Origin: Chitinophagaceae bacterium
GTDB taxonomy: Bacteria; Bacteroidota; Bacteroidia; Chitinophagales; Chitinophagaceae
Length of the DNA: 24,164 nucleotides
Assembly (NCBI GenBank): GCA_947461645.1
Contig: CANHMN010000002.1
Coordinates: forward strand, 1-24,164
Direction of reading: 5' to 3'
Shown here: positions 1 to 8,553 of the stretch, in pieces
Layout: every line of letters begins with the position of its first letter
Position numbering within the stretch: the first letter of the stretch is position 1
Translations under genes and position numbers: made by a program
The notes under the pieces: generated by a model
The model's input: only the letters and a program-made list of their open reading frames with translations
What the model was told of the DNA's origin: nothing
Database searches by the model: none

Positions 1-120
1 AGGTAGGGTTAAAAATTCAAAGTTTGAAGTTTAAGCTTTAAAAATTTTGTCGAAAACCTCAAACCTTATGTCTATATCGTAAATAGCAATAGATATTATT
101 AAATAATAATGTATAAAAGT
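1..120. other. AT-rich region downstream of rny
   Basis: This 120-nt stretch lies at the window edge, after the rny stop codon. It is very AT-rich. It contains an AT-only inverted repeat (ATTATT at 95-100, AATAAT at 105-110) and a short hairpin-forming repeat (TTCAAA/TTTGAA around 17-29) that, read on the minus strand, is followed by five T. The latter could be a weak terminator for rny, but the stem is short and GC-poor. No coding sequence is visible. Confidence 0.4.
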
Positions 121-1686
121 CTATCTAGCTATGTTTACGGCTCTTTTCTCCCTGATAACTGTAACCTTGATTTGTCCGGGGAAAGTCATTTCGGTTTGTA
201 TTTTCTGAGCTATTTCGAAACTTAGTTTTTCACTGTCGTTGTCTGTTACCTTGTCGGCTTCTACAATTACCCTCAATTCTCTACCGGCCTGGATAGCGTA
301 TGCTTTTTCAACTCCTTGATAAGCCAAGGCAAGATTTTCAAGGTCTTTAATACGTTGAATGTATTGTTGCATGATTTCCCTTCTTGCTCCTGGTCTCGCA
401 CCACTGATGGCATCGCAAGCCTGAATGATTGGGGATATCACGAATTTCATTTCCATTTCATCGTGGTGAGCACCAATAGCATTAACTACAGCAGGATTTT
501 CTCCGTATTTCTCCGCCAGTTTCGCTCCAAGCAGAGCATGGCTCAATTCTGTTTCTTCATCCGGTACTTTTCCAATATCGTGAAGCAAACCTGCTCTTTT
601 TGCCAACTTTGGATTCATACCCAACTCCGAAGCCATGATGGCACACAAATTGGCCGTTTCGCGACTGTGCATCAATAAGTTCTGACCATAGGAAGAACGA
701 AAGCGCATTCTACCAACCATTCTTACCAATTCTTTGTGCAAACCATGAATGCCAAGCTCCATAGCAGTTCGTTCACCAATTTCAATCACCTGATCATCTA
801 ACTGTCTTTTGGTTTTTTCTACCACCTCCTCAATACGCGCAGGGTGAATTCTACCATCTGCTACCAATCTTTGCAGAGACAATCTTGCTACTTCACGACG
901 CAATGGATCGAAAGAAGACAACACAATAGCTTCAGGTGTATCATCTACAATCAAATCCACGCCTGTTGCGGCTTCTATGGCACGGATATTTCTTCCTTCC
1001 CTTCCAATGATTGATCCTTTTATTTCGTCAGTTTCCAAATTGAAAACTGTGATCGAATTCTCAATGGCCTGCTCCGCAGCTGTACGCTGAATGGTTTGAA
1101 TTACTATTTTGCGGGCTTCCTTGTTCGCTTTTTGTTTGGCGTCCTCAATAATTTCCTGCTGAATTACCAATGCCTTGGTTTGAGCTTCTTGGGTAAGGCT
1201 TTCAATGAGTTGTGTCTTTGCTTCTTCAGCAGATAAACCGGCTACTTTTTCAAGCCTACGAATGTGCTCTTCCTGATGCTTTTCAAGCTCAGTTCTTTTG
1301 GTATTAACAATCTCCGTCTGACGATTCAGGTTTTCTTTTATGGTCTCATTTTCCTTGAGTTGTTTTTCAAGGGTGGCCTCTTTTTGGTTCAGACTTTGTT
1401 CTTTTTGCTTGTTGCGGTTTTCTGATTCGCTGAGTTTTTGAGTACGCTGAAGCACATCTTTATCATGGTCAGCCTTCATTTGAACGAACTTTTCCTTAAC
1501 CTCCAACTGCTTTTCCTTTTTCAGGGTTTCAGCTTGAAATTGTCCGTCTGCTATGATTTTTTTTGCCTCAGCTTTGGCGTCCTCAAGAAGTTTATTGGTG
1601 TTTTTAGCAAATATTAACTTTCCCAGTACAATACCCGCCACTAAAGAAGCTCCACCAATGATGATGGAAAGTATATTCAGTTCCAT
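121..1686 (-). CDS. rny: Ribonuclease Y
   Basis: RNase Y is a membrane-anchored endoribonuclease that starts mRNA decay. The 521-residue product has the family's full length and domain order: an N-terminal membrane segment (about residues 4-26), a long charged coiled coil (about 30-200), a KH RNA-binding domain with IGREGR at 227-232, and an HD phosphohydrolase domain with the catalytic HD pair at 369-370 followed by IGK. It starts at ATG and ends at TAG. It lies downstream of pheT/zapA on the same strand but is separated by 275 nt and has its own -7 box (TATCTTTG at 1753-1760), so it is probably transcribed independently as well as by read-through. Identification is secure; the RNA substrates cannot be inferred. 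Confidence 0.97.
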   Translation of the reverse strand: MELNILSIIIGGASLVAGIVLGKLIFAKNTNKLLEDAKAEAKKIIADGQFQAETLKKEKQLEVKEKFVQMKADHDKDVLQRTQKLSESENRNKQKEQSLNQKEATLEKQLKENETIKENLNRQTEIVNTKRTELEKHQEEHIRRLEKVAGLSAEEAKTQLIESLTQEAQTKALVIQQEIIEDAKQKANKEARKIVIQTIQRTAAEQAIENSITVFNLETDEIKGSIIGREGRNIRAIEAATGVDLIVDDTPEAIVLSSFDPLRREVARLSLQRLVADGRIHPARIEEVVEKTKRQLDDQVIEIGERTAMELGIHGLHKELVRMVGRMRFRSSYGQNLLMHSRETANLCAIMASELGMNPKLAKRAGLLHDIGKVPDEETELSHALLGAKLAEKYGENPAVVNAIGAHHDEMEMKFVISPIIQACDAISGARPGARREIMQQYIQRIKDLENLALAYQGVEKAYAIQAGRELRVIVEADKVTDNDSEKLSFEIAQKIQTEMTFPGQIKVTVIREKRAVNIAR

Positions 1687-1961
1687 TAGTATTTATTGTT
1701 TTTATTGTATTCAAAATAATGTATATAAATAAATGCTTCATTTGAAGCTTCGCAAAGATAGGATAATTAGGGTTAGGAATTGGTTAATACTTGAGGGAAT
1801 TTGTTCCTTTGAAGTGAGGTTATTCTTCAATTTGCAATAGGCTCGAGAAAAATTTAGGGAATGAAGTTTTGAGAATGGATTGTGCAAATGTCATGCAGGC
1901 GATTTTTTCGATTACTGACATTAAAAATTGCCTTTCGGGTTGAAAATTGTTGGTAGACAGG
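1687..1961. other. zapA-rny intergenic region, possible RNA
   Basis: This 275-nt gap has no credible ORF. Its rny-proximal end carries the rny promoter box and a small hairpin (GCTTCA/TGAAGC, 1735-1748). Nearer zapA there is an inverted repeat with perfect 7-nt arms (1887-1893 and 1916-1922) enclosing a second 3-bp stem with a T-rich loop. No T tract follows the hairpin on the minus strand, so it does not look like a simple terminator. In many bacteria the 6S RNA gene follows zapA, which makes this gap a place to look for a small RNA, but I could not build a convincing 6S fold. Confidence 0.3.
1753..1760 (-). promoter_or_regulatory. rny promoter -7 box
   Basis: On the minus strand this reads TATCTTTG, an exact match to the Bacteroidota -7 element TAnnTTTG. 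It would place the transcription start near 1746, about 60 nt before the rny ATG. No clear TTG -33 element is visible at the usual spacing, so the call rests on the -7 box and its position. Confidence 0.6.
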
Positions 1962-2255
1962 CTACTTATTCAGCGACTTATCCAACAGGGTTTCCATTTT
2001 TTCTAATTGTCCCAATAATTCTGAAGAAGCTACGTGGGTATTCTCATTGCCTGCATTTACCGTTGCATACCAAATGATTACCATAGCGATGTAATCCTGC
2101 ATGTCTTTTCCAGCAAACTGACTTTTAAACTCCAATATTTTATCATTGATGAGTTTTACCGTTTTCCTGACTACCTCCTCGTCTTTGGGGTTTGTCCTGA
2201 TCCGGTAAGTTCGGTCGGCTATCAGTATATTGATGGGTATGAGTTCTTCAGCCAT
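1962..2255 (-). CDS. zapA: Cell division protein ZapA
   Basis: ZapA bundles FtsZ filaments and stabilises the Z-ring at midcell. The 97-residue product has the expected size and the two recognisable parts: an N-terminal beta-rich head beginning MAEELIPINILIADRTYRI, then a helical, coiled-coil C-terminus. It starts with ATG 10 nt after the stop of the upstream coiled-coil ORF, so the two are almost certainly co-translated in the pheT operon. The neighbouring small coiled-coil protein is a plausible functional partner, comparable to ZapB in enterobacteria, though that is inference. Confidence 0.92.
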   Translation of the reverse strand: MAEELIPINILIADRTYRIRTNPKDEEVVRKTVKLINDKILEFKSQFAGKDMQDYIAMVIIWYATVNAGNENTHVASSELLGQLEKMETLLDKSLNK

Positions 2256-2265
2256 GATTGTAGGT

Positions 2266-2553
2266 TTATTCGCTCAGCATAGCGATGCATTTGTCAATTT
2301 CCTTGATGTACTTGTTGATGGTTTGTTCAAAGGCTTTTTTATCAGTACTGGTAAGTTGACCAGCTGCAGATTTTAGGATGTACTGCTGCTCTTCCAACAA
2401 TTTTATTTTCTTGAGATTATTTTCTTCTTGAGTCTTCAACTTATTGATCAACTCTTGCTGTTGAGCATTTACTTTTTGAAGCGTTTGGTATTGCTTTACC
2501 AGCTCCTGTAGTTTTGATTGTAAGCGGTCAATATGTTGTTCTAGCTTATCCAA
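2266..2553 (-). CDS. Small coiled-coil protein, ZapB-like candidate
   Basis: This 95-residue product is almost entirely a predicted coiled coil, rich in Leu, Lys, Gln and Glu with heptad spacing and no membrane segment. I recognise it as the small conserved Bacteroidota protein usually found between pheT and zapA, ending in a motif of the type YIKEIDKCIAML. The start is TTG: the reading frame opens at a TAA only five codons upstream and contains no ATG or GTG near its beginning. It begins 7 nt after the pheT stop and ends 10 nt before zapA, so it is tightly embedded in the operon. A role in Z-ring organisation with ZapA is suggested by context only. Confidence 0.85.
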   Translation of the reverse strand: MDKLEQHIDRLQSKLQELVKQYQTLQKVNAQQQELINKLKTQEENNLKKIKLLEEQQYILKSAAGQLTSTDKKAFEQTINKYIKEIDKCIAMLSE

Positions 2554-2560
2554 TTCAGCT

Positions 2561-4987
2561 TTATTTTCTTATTTCGGCGCCTGCCTGTTTTTCATAACTA
2601 CCGATAATTTTCTGCATGAATCCTTCAATCTCCTGATCGGTTAGTGTTTTTTGTTCATCAGTGAAAGTGAAACTCAACGCCATTGATTTTTTATTGACTC
2701 CGATTTTTTCACTTTCAAAAACATCAAACAATTGAACATTGCTCAACTGGTTGATTTTTGCAGATAAAGCTATTCCCTCTATCTGAGAATAAGAAACATT
2801 TTTATCCACTACCAAGGCCAGGTCTCTGTTAACAGCCGGAAATTTGGAGATTTCCTTGTACAAAATAGGTTTAGCTTTTAAATGGTAAAGGGCATCCATA
2901 TTCAAATCGGCAAAAAATACAGGTTGTTTGATGTCGAACATTTTTAGTCCTGCCGGTGAAACTTCACCCAATAAACCAACTGCTGTTTCTCCAATATAAA
3001 CCGCTGTTGAATTTACCAGATTATCAGGCTGTAATTCCTTGAAACTGATTTTTCCTGAGTGTGCAGATTTTAGGATGTTCGCGGCGACTCCTTTGAGGTA
3101 ATACAAATCTGCTTTTTGAACTTTGGTATTCCACCCTTGAGCCACAACATTTCCAGTCAGGTACAAAGAAAGATGCTGCTGTTCGGCATAGGCATTGTTA
3201 TCAGTTTTGTGGTAGGTTTTTCCGAATTCAAACAACATCAGGTTGTTGTTTTTTCTGTTGATGTTGTGGGATATAACTTGCAAGCCGCTTTGTAACATTT
3301 CGGGCCTTAGCATATCCAATTCATTGCTCAGGCTGTTGATCATTTTTACAGAACGCTCAAGTTGGGACTCATTGTAAAATGCACTATTGGTGATGCTGTT
3401 GGTGAACATTTCATTAAAACCACAACCTGTTAATTGATTCGCCAGTTTTTCACGCAGTAAAAATTTGTGTTGTTGTTTTTCAACCGAAGGGGCTATGGTG
3501 ATGTTTTCAGGAATGTCAACCTGATCTAACCCATCAATTCTCATAATCTCTTCCACAATATCTGCCTGAATACTGATGTCGTTTTTGCTGTAAGGAACTT
3601 TCAACTCCAGTTTGTTTTCCTTGTTTGAAGCAATCTCAAACCCAAGCGCACTTAGTATGCGCTCTACTGATGAAGAAGCATAATTTTTACCACTCAATTT
3701 TTGAACGTAATTCAAATCAAGCGTTAAACAGGTTTTTTCTTTAGGCTCAGGATAGTTGTCAATTGCGTTTGATGAAATTTTTCCACCCGCAATTTCCTCC
3801 ATCATTTTGGCTGCTCTGTACAGTACGTTTACAGTATTACTAATGTCTACTCCTTTTTCAAACCTGCTTGCAGCCTCGGTTCTAAGTCCGTGATTGATGG
3901 AAGTCTTTCTGATGGTTGATGCATCAAAACAAGCGCTTTCTAAAAATAGGGTGGTTGTATTTTCTTTAACGCCACTTTTGAATCCACCGTAAACTCCGGC
4001 AATACACATGGGTTCTGTTTCATTACAAATCATCAAGTCTTCGCTCGCCAACTTTATTTCTTTTTCATCAAGGGTTTGAAAAACACTTCCGTCAGCTGCT
4101 TTTTTTACAATGATTTTGTTTCCGGTGATGGCCGATGCATCAAAAGCATGCAATGGTTGTCCAGTTTCATGTAATATGAAATTGGTGATGTCTACAATGT
4201 TGTTGATGGGCTTTTGTCCGATGGATTTCAAACGTTGTTGTAACCAAACGGGGCTTTCTTGTACCTTGATGTTTGATATCAGCAAGCCTGCATATCTTTT
4301 GCAAGCGTTGGTGTCTTCCACCTTAAGTTGAATGTTGTTGGCATTCGAAATCTCTTCTTGGTTTTGAGCTTCAAAAGGAAGCACTACACGGTAATCTGTA
4401 TTTTCATGGTAAGACAAATAGGCGCATACGTCTCTAGCCACACCAATATGGCTCATGGCGTCCATCCGGTTGGGCGTAAGTCCGATTTCGTAAATATAAT
4501 CCTCGTAAGGGTTGTAAAGGGCTTTAAGGGTTGTGCCCACAATGCTTTCCTCCGGTAGTATTTTAATGCCATCATGATTAGTTCCTAAACCGATTTCATC
4601 TTCCGCGCAAATCATTCCTTCGCTTTCCTTACCTCTGATTTTTGCTTTTTTCATGGTCAAAGGATCTCCCCCTGTTGGATAAATGGTGCAACCAATCGGA
4701 GCCACAATTACTTTTTGTCCGACTGCTACATTTGGAGCACCGCAAACAATGTGAAGTGGAGCATCAGTGCCTACGTTTACGAGGGTTAATTTGAGCTTAT
4801 CTGCATCGGGATGTTTTTCGCAGGACAACACTTCGCCAACAACCAATCCCTCCAAACCTCCTTTTACCTCTTGGTATTTTACCAAACTTTCTACTTCAAG
4901 CCCAATACTGGTTAAAATGGTGGAAAGCACCTCAGGTTGAATGGTCTTGGGTAAATAGGAACAAAGCCAATTATAAGAAATAGTCAT
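2561..4987 (-). CDS. pheT: Phenylalanyl-tRNA synthetase beta subunit
   Basis: PheT is the beta subunit of the (alpha-beta)2 enzyme that charges tRNA-Phe with phenylalanine in the cytoplasm. The 808-residue length matches the bacterial family. Visible domains are the N-terminal B1 part, an EMAP/OB-type tRNA-binding domain (GEVLSCEKHPDADKLKL, about 51-67), the B3/B4 editing region, the B5 DNA-binding-like domain and catalytic-like core, and a C-terminal ferredoxin-fold anticodon-binding domain starting near SKFPAVNRDLALVV (about 715 to the end). It is the first gene of a minus-strand operon with the coiled-coil ORF and zapA. pheS is not in the window. A TATCTTTG promoter box lies 21 nt upstream of the ATG. 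Confidence 0.97.
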   Translation of the reverse strand: MTISYNWLCSYLPKTIQPEVLSTILTSIGLEVESLVKYQEVKGGLEGLVVGEVLSCEKHPDADKLKLTLVNVGTDAPLHIVCGAPNVAVGQKVIVAPIGCTIYPTGGDPLTMKKAKIRGKESEGMICAEDEIGLGTNHDGIKILPEESIVGTTLKALYNPYEDYIYEIGLTPNRMDAMSHIGVARDVCAYLSYHENTDYRVVLPFEAQNQEEISNANNIQLKVEDTNACKRYAGLLISNIKVQESPVWLQQRLKSIGQKPINNIVDITNFILHETGQPLHAFDASAITGNKIIVKKAADGSVFQTLDEKEIKLASEDLMICNETEPMCIAGVYGGFKSGVKENTTTLFLESACFDASTIRKTSINHGLRTEAASRFEKGVDISNTVNVLYRAAKMMEEIAGGKISSNAIDNYPEPKEKTCLTLDLNYVQKLSGKNYASSSVERILSALGFEIASNKENKLELKVPYSKNDISIQADIVEEIMRIDGLDQVDIPENITIAPSVEKQQHKFLLREKLANQLTGCGFNEMFTNSITNSAFYNESQLERSVKMINSLSNELDMLRPEMLQSGLQVISHNINRKNNNLMLFEFGKTYHKTDNNAYAEQQHLSLYLTGNVVAQGWNTKVQKADLYYLKGVAANILKSAHSGKISFKELQPDNLVNSTAVYIGETAVGLLGEVSPAGLKMFDIKQPVFFADLNMDALYHLKAKPILYKEISKFPAVNRDLALVVDKNVSYSQIEGIALSAKINQLSNVQLFDVFESEKIGVNKKSMALSFTFTDEQKTLTDQEIEGFMQKIIGSYEKQAGAEIRK

Positions 4988-5310
4988 GTGTTGAATCTTT
5001 TGCCCGACAAAGATAGTTTTTTGTTCAGTAGCACCGTTGGTTTACCTCTATTTTCGCTTTACAAGCCTGTTTGTCTGTCAGAAAAATTTTCTTCGTATTT
5101 GTGCATAATTTCTGGAATTAGGTAAAATGATAATCCATAATTTTTTTTAAAGGTGCTTTTTGTTGAAAACAAATGCTGTTCTGTGAATTTGCTGTGTAAA
5201 ATGAAGATTGTGATTCATTTCTAAAACGATCCTATTTTTTCTCTCGAAAATTTGGCGGTAACTTAGTCGAAATTCCACTTCATTTTTACTACTTTCAACT
5301 GATCAATACT
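4988..5310. other. Divergent pheT-dnaB intergenic region
   Basis: This 323-nt AT-rich region separates the divergent pheT and dnaB genes and carries no credible ORF. On the minus strand it holds the pheT -7 box. On the plus strand a weaker box, AAAATTTG (5247-5254, one mismatch to TAnnTTTG), may serve dnaB. An inverted repeat with 7-nt arms AAATGAA/TTCATTT (5199-5205 and 5214-5220) lies upstream of that box and could be a protein-binding site. I see no tRNA, riboswitch or terminator. Confidence 0.5.
5008..5015 (-). promoter_or_regulatory. pheT operon promoter -7 box
   Basis: The minus strand reads TATCTTTG, an exact TAnnTTTG element. Transcription would begin around 5003, giving a leader of about 15 nt before the pheT ATG. 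The leader is too short to hold a T-box or attenuation leader. No clear -33 TTG is present at standard spacing. Confidence 0.6.
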
Positions 5311-6867
5311 ATGGATATTTCCAACATCAATAAGGACCGAAGAACCAAGAAAAAACCCGGAGCAGAGCTTGGTCAGGTAGTTTTTGGCAAACTACCGCCT
5401 CAGGCCAAAGAGCTTGAAGAGGCTATACTTGGAGCCATAATGCTCGAAAAAGGTGTTTTCGATACTATTGCGGAGATCATGAAGCCGGAGTGTTTCTACC
5501 TTGAAACGCATCAGCGAATATTCAAGGCCATGCAAGCCCTTTCTGGCAAGTCTGTTCCTATTGATATGCTTACCGTGGTGGAAGAGCTGAGGTTTCGCGA
5601 GGACCTTGAATTTGTTGGAGGGCCTTATTATGTGAGCAAACTTACCAATTCGGTTGTTTCTACAGCAAATATTGAAGCCCATGCTCGTATTGTTGTTCAA
5701 AAATTCATTCAGCGCGAATTGATCAGAATCAGCGGCGAAATAATAGGGGAAGCTTATGAGGATAGTACCGATGTTTTTGATATGCTCGATTTGGCTGAAT
5801 CAAAACTATTTGAAATCACCAACAGCCATCTTAAAAGAAATTTCGACAGTATTGATACGGTTTTGGTAAATACCATCAAGCGAATTGAGGATATGCGTAA
5901 CCGTAAGGATGATATTACCGGTGTTCCAACAGGTTTTGAATCCCTCGATAAACTCACCTACGGTTGGCAGCCTACAGATTTGATCATTCTTGCTGCGCGT
6001 CCTTCTGTGGGTAAGACAGCATTTGCGCTCAACCTTGCCAGAAGTGCAGCCCTGCATCCTACAAAACCTACAGCTGTTGGTTTTTTCAGTTTGGAGATGA
6101 GCAGTGCGCAACTTGTTCAGCGTATCCTTAGTGCCGAGAGTGATATTTGGTTGGAAAAAATTGCAAGGGGAAAGCTTGAAGAGCATGAAATGAAGCAATT
6201 GTATAAAAAAGGAATTGAGAAACTGAGCAAGGCTCCCATTTTTATTGATGACTCTGCTGCATTGAATATTTTTGAGCTTCGTGCAAAGTGCAGGAGACTG
6301 AAAAACAAACACAACATCGGCATCATCATTATCGATTATCTTCAGTTGATGAGCGGAAGCGCTGATAGAAACAGCAACAGAGAACAAGAGATCAGTAAGA
6401 TTTCGAGAGACCTGAAAAGTTTGGCTAAAGAACTTAACATTCCCATTATTGCACTTTCACAGTTGAGTCGTGAGGTTGAAAAAAGGAAAGAAGGAAATAA
6501 AATTCCTCAACTGAGTGATTTGCGTGAATCAGGTGCCATTGAACAAGATGCGGATATGGTGATGTTTCTTTATCGTCCTGAATATTATGAAATGAACACC
6601 AATGAGTTTGGCGAATCAAACAAAGGAGAGACTTATGTTAAAGTAGCCAAGCACAGGAATGGTAGTCTCGAAACCATAAAACTCAAGGCTTTGTTGCACA
6701 TACAGAAGTTTATTGAAGACAATTCTGCAGAAAGCGGATTTCACACCGGCTTACCCAAGGAGGGCAATTGGCGAGCTATTTCTTCTGATGATCAGGAAGC
6801 CCGAATGTTCATTCAAAAGGGGAGTAAGATGAACGACAATGAATTTGAAGAAGACAATCCTTTCTAA
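5311..6867 (+). CDS. dnaB: Replicative DNA helicase DnaB
   Basis: DnaB is the hexameric 5'-3' helicase that unwinds DNA at the replication fork and recruits primase. The 518-residue product has the N-terminal helical domain (about residues 30-135), a linker, and a RecA-like ATPase domain with Walker A ARPSVGKT at 229-236 and Walker B IIIIDYLQL with Asp342. A basic N-terminal extension of about 28 residues and an acidic tail ending in EEDNPF are present; the latter is common in Bacteroidota DnaB. No intein interrupts the Walker A or other motifs. The gene is followed after only 3 nt by rsmE, so the two form an operon. Its promoter is only weakly visible (AAAATTTG at 5247-5254). Confidence 0.97.
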   Translation: MDISNINKDRRTKKKPGAELGQVVFGKLPPQAKELEEAILGAIMLEKGVFDTIAEIMKPECFYLETHQRIFKAMQALSGKSVPIDMLTVVEELRFREDLEFVGGPYYVSKLTNSVVSTANIEAHARIVVQKFIQRELIRISGEIIGEAYEDSTDVFDMLDLAESKLFEITNSHLKRNFDSIDTVLVNTIKRIEDMRNRKDDITGVPTGFESLDKLTYGWQPTDLIILAARPSVGKTAFALNLARSAALHPTKPTAVGFFSLEMSSAQLVQRILSAESDIWLEKIARGKLEEHEMKQLYKKGIEKLSKAPIFIDDSAALNIFELRAKCRRLKNKHNIGIIIIDYLQLMSGSADRNSNREQEISKISRDLKSLAKELNIPIIALSQLSREVEKRKEGNKIPQLSDLRESGAIEQDADMVMFLYRPEYYEMNTNEFGESNKGETYVKVAKHRNGSLETIKLKALLHIQKFIEDNSAESGFHTGLPKEGNWRAISSDDQEARMFIQKGSKMNDNEFEEDNPF

Positions 6868-6870
6868 AAC

Positions 6871-7578
6871 ATGGCACTTCCTTTTTTTTATGTTGAACAA
6901 ATTGAGGCGACCGGAGCAATTCTTCAATTAAATGAAGAAACTTCTAAACACATGGTGCAGGTTCTTCGAATGAATGTTGGCACAATGGTTTCGCTTACGG
7001 ATGGGAAAGGAAAAAAAGCCAATGTTGAAGTTGTGGATGCGCATAAAAAAAAATGTAGCGTACTTATCAAAGAGGTTATGGTTTTGCCCCCACCAGAAAA
7101 AAGAACGGCCATTGCTATTTCGTTGGTAAAAAACACTGCTCGTTTTGAATGGTTTTTAGAAAAAGCTGCAGAGTTAGGAATAACCACTGTTTATCCTTTA
7201 TTGTGCGAAAGAACAGAAAAGCAGCATTTCAGAATGGATAGAATGAAAGGAATATTGGTAAGTGCTATGCTGCAATCCAAACAGGTATGGTTAGCCGAAA
7301 TTCATCAGCCTTTATCCTTTGCTGATTTGATTCAAAGTCAAATATTTGGTTCTAAATACATTGCCTATTGTGGTGAAGAATATCCGCGCCACTCTCTTCA
7401 TCAGAAACAGACAGCATTGGAAACACTTGTATTAATCGGACCGGAAGGAGATTTTACCACTTCAGAAGTGAAACAGGCTATCGAAAAAGGATTTGAGCCG
7501 GTAACTCTGGGAGACAATCGGTTAAGAACGGAAACAGCCGGAGTAGCTGCTGCAGTTGTACTTGGTATGTGTTTTTAA
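6871..7578 (+). CDS. rsmE: 16S rRNA (uracil-1498-N3) methyltransferase
   Basis: RsmE methylates N3 of U1498 in 16S rRNA within the assembled 30S subunit, using S-adenosylmethionine. The 235-residue product has the small N-terminal PUA-like domain and the C-terminal SPOUT (trefoil-knot) methyltransferase domain, with the knot motifs LIGPEGDF (about 188-195) and LGDNRLRTETA near the C-terminus. It starts with ATG 3 nt after the dnaB stop and is probably translationally coupled. An A9 run at 7045-7053 encodes Lys59-61. Its TAA overlaps the stop codon of the converging TerC gene, leaving no room for a conventional terminator. Confidence 0.95.
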   Translation: MALPFFYVEQIEATGAILQLNEETSKHMVQVLRMNVGTMVSLTDGKGKKANVEVVDAHKKKCSVLIKEVMVLPPPEKRTAIAISLVKNTARFEWFLEKAAELGITTVYPLLCERTEKQHFRMDRMKGILVSAMLQSKQVWLAEIHQPLSFADLIQSQIFGSKYIAYCGEEYPRHSLHQKQTALETLVLIGPEGDFTTSEVKQAIEKGFEPVTLGDNRLRTETAGVAAAVVLGMCF

Positions 7579-8357
7579 TTTTCTTCTTCCAACATTGGTT
7601 CATTGAGTTCCACAATATTCTTCTTCATTTTCTTTCTCATTAGCATATTAAGTATCTCTACAACAAAGGAGAAGGCCATTCCAAAATAGATGTAGTTTTT
7701 AAGGTGAAGTGCTTCCGCTTTTTCTCGATCCCAGCCTTCAATTACCAGGCTCAAACCAATCATCACTAAAAAAGAAAGTGCAAGCATTTTTAATGTAGGA
7801 TGCTTGTGAATGAAAGAAGAAATTTTCGGACTGAACAAAAACATGATGGCCATAGCGATTACCACTGCCGCTACCATGATTTCCATGTGCTTTGCTGTAC
7901 CACCGGCGGTGATGATGCTGTCAAAAGAAAATACCGCATCTATAATAAGTATTTGTCCAATTGCATAACCAAATCCTAGTTTAGGTTGCTCCTTCTGTTT
8001 TACGTTTGGATTTTCGCCTTCTAGTTTTGCATGAATTTCCATAACGGATTTGTATATCAGAAAAATTCCACCGGATAGCATTACAATGCTTGCAAGGTCA
8101 AAATCTTTTTCACCAAATGAAAAAAGTGTATTTCCTTTTTGTCGAAGCAGCCAGCTCAAAGCTGACAGAAGGATGCATCTGGAGGCGATGCCAGTAAACA
8201 TCCAAATTCTTCTGACTTGAAGTATTTTTTTTGCATCTGCCAATCTGTTCATTATAATACTAACAAAAATTACATTGTCAATACCTAATACAACTTCCAG
8301 AATCACTAAGATTAAAAAACTGACTATGCTCTCGTATGAATAAAGTTGGGGATTCAT
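7575..8357 (-). CDS. TerC family integral membrane protein
   Basis: This 260-residue polytopic membrane protein belongs to the TerC family, whose characterised members export metals such as Mn2+ and help metallate exported proteins. About seven hydrophobic segments are visible. The two inverted half-motifs of the family are intact: ExxxLGIDN at residues 21-28 (Glu21, Asp27) and DAVFSFDS at 140-147 (Asp140, Asp146). It lacks the CBS domains of larger paralogues. The ATG start is followed directly by the first membrane helix. A possible -7 box TAACTTCG (minus strand, 8372-8379) has one mismatch. Its stop codon overlaps the rsmE stop in the opposite direction. The substrate is unknown; metal efflux is inferred from the family. 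Confidence 0.9.
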   Translation of the reverse strand: MNPQLYSYESIVSFLILVILEVVLGIDNVIFVSIIMNRLADAKKILQVRRIWMFTGIASRCILLSALSWLLRQKGNTLFSFGEKDFDLASIVMLSGGIFLIYKSVMEIHAKLEGENPNVKQKEQPKLGFGYAIGQILIIDAVFSFDSIITAGGTAKHMEIMVAAVVIAMAIMFLFSPKISSFIHKHPTLKMLALSFLVMIGLSLVIEGWDREKAEALHLKNYIYFGMAFSFVVEILNMLMRKKMKKNIVELNEPMLEEEN

Positions 8358-8553
8358 GTAGAAATTTTTTGCGAAGTTAATAAATCAGATAGGATAGCAA
8401 ACATTTTGCGTTAATGTTACAATTGATTATTTAGATTCAAAATAATGGAAGCATAAGGAATGCCGTTTTCATCATGGGAGGAGGTATCGGAATGAAAATA
8501 CGTTTTCTATTGAGCTTCAAATGAAAGTCATAGTTCTAGGTTCAATCAAGAAT

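Noticed and set aside
1687..1961. Confident 6S RNA call between zapA and rny
   Set aside because: The location is suggestive, but I could not form the long closed stem with a central bubble, and no matching promoter was seen near the zapA stop. Kept only as a low-level candidate.
4988..5007. T-box or attenuation leader for pheT
   Set aside because: The predicted leader from the TATCTTTG box is only about 15 nt, too short for a T-box, leader peptide or attenuator.
5998..6020. Intein insertion in the dnaB Walker A site
   Set aside because: dnaB is a common intein host, but the ATPase motifs here are uninterrupted and the length is normal.
5806..6387. 193-codon minus-strand open frame inside dnaB
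   Set aside because: It is antisense to the conserved DnaB ATPase domain; the translation looks like reversed coding sequence and has no domain.
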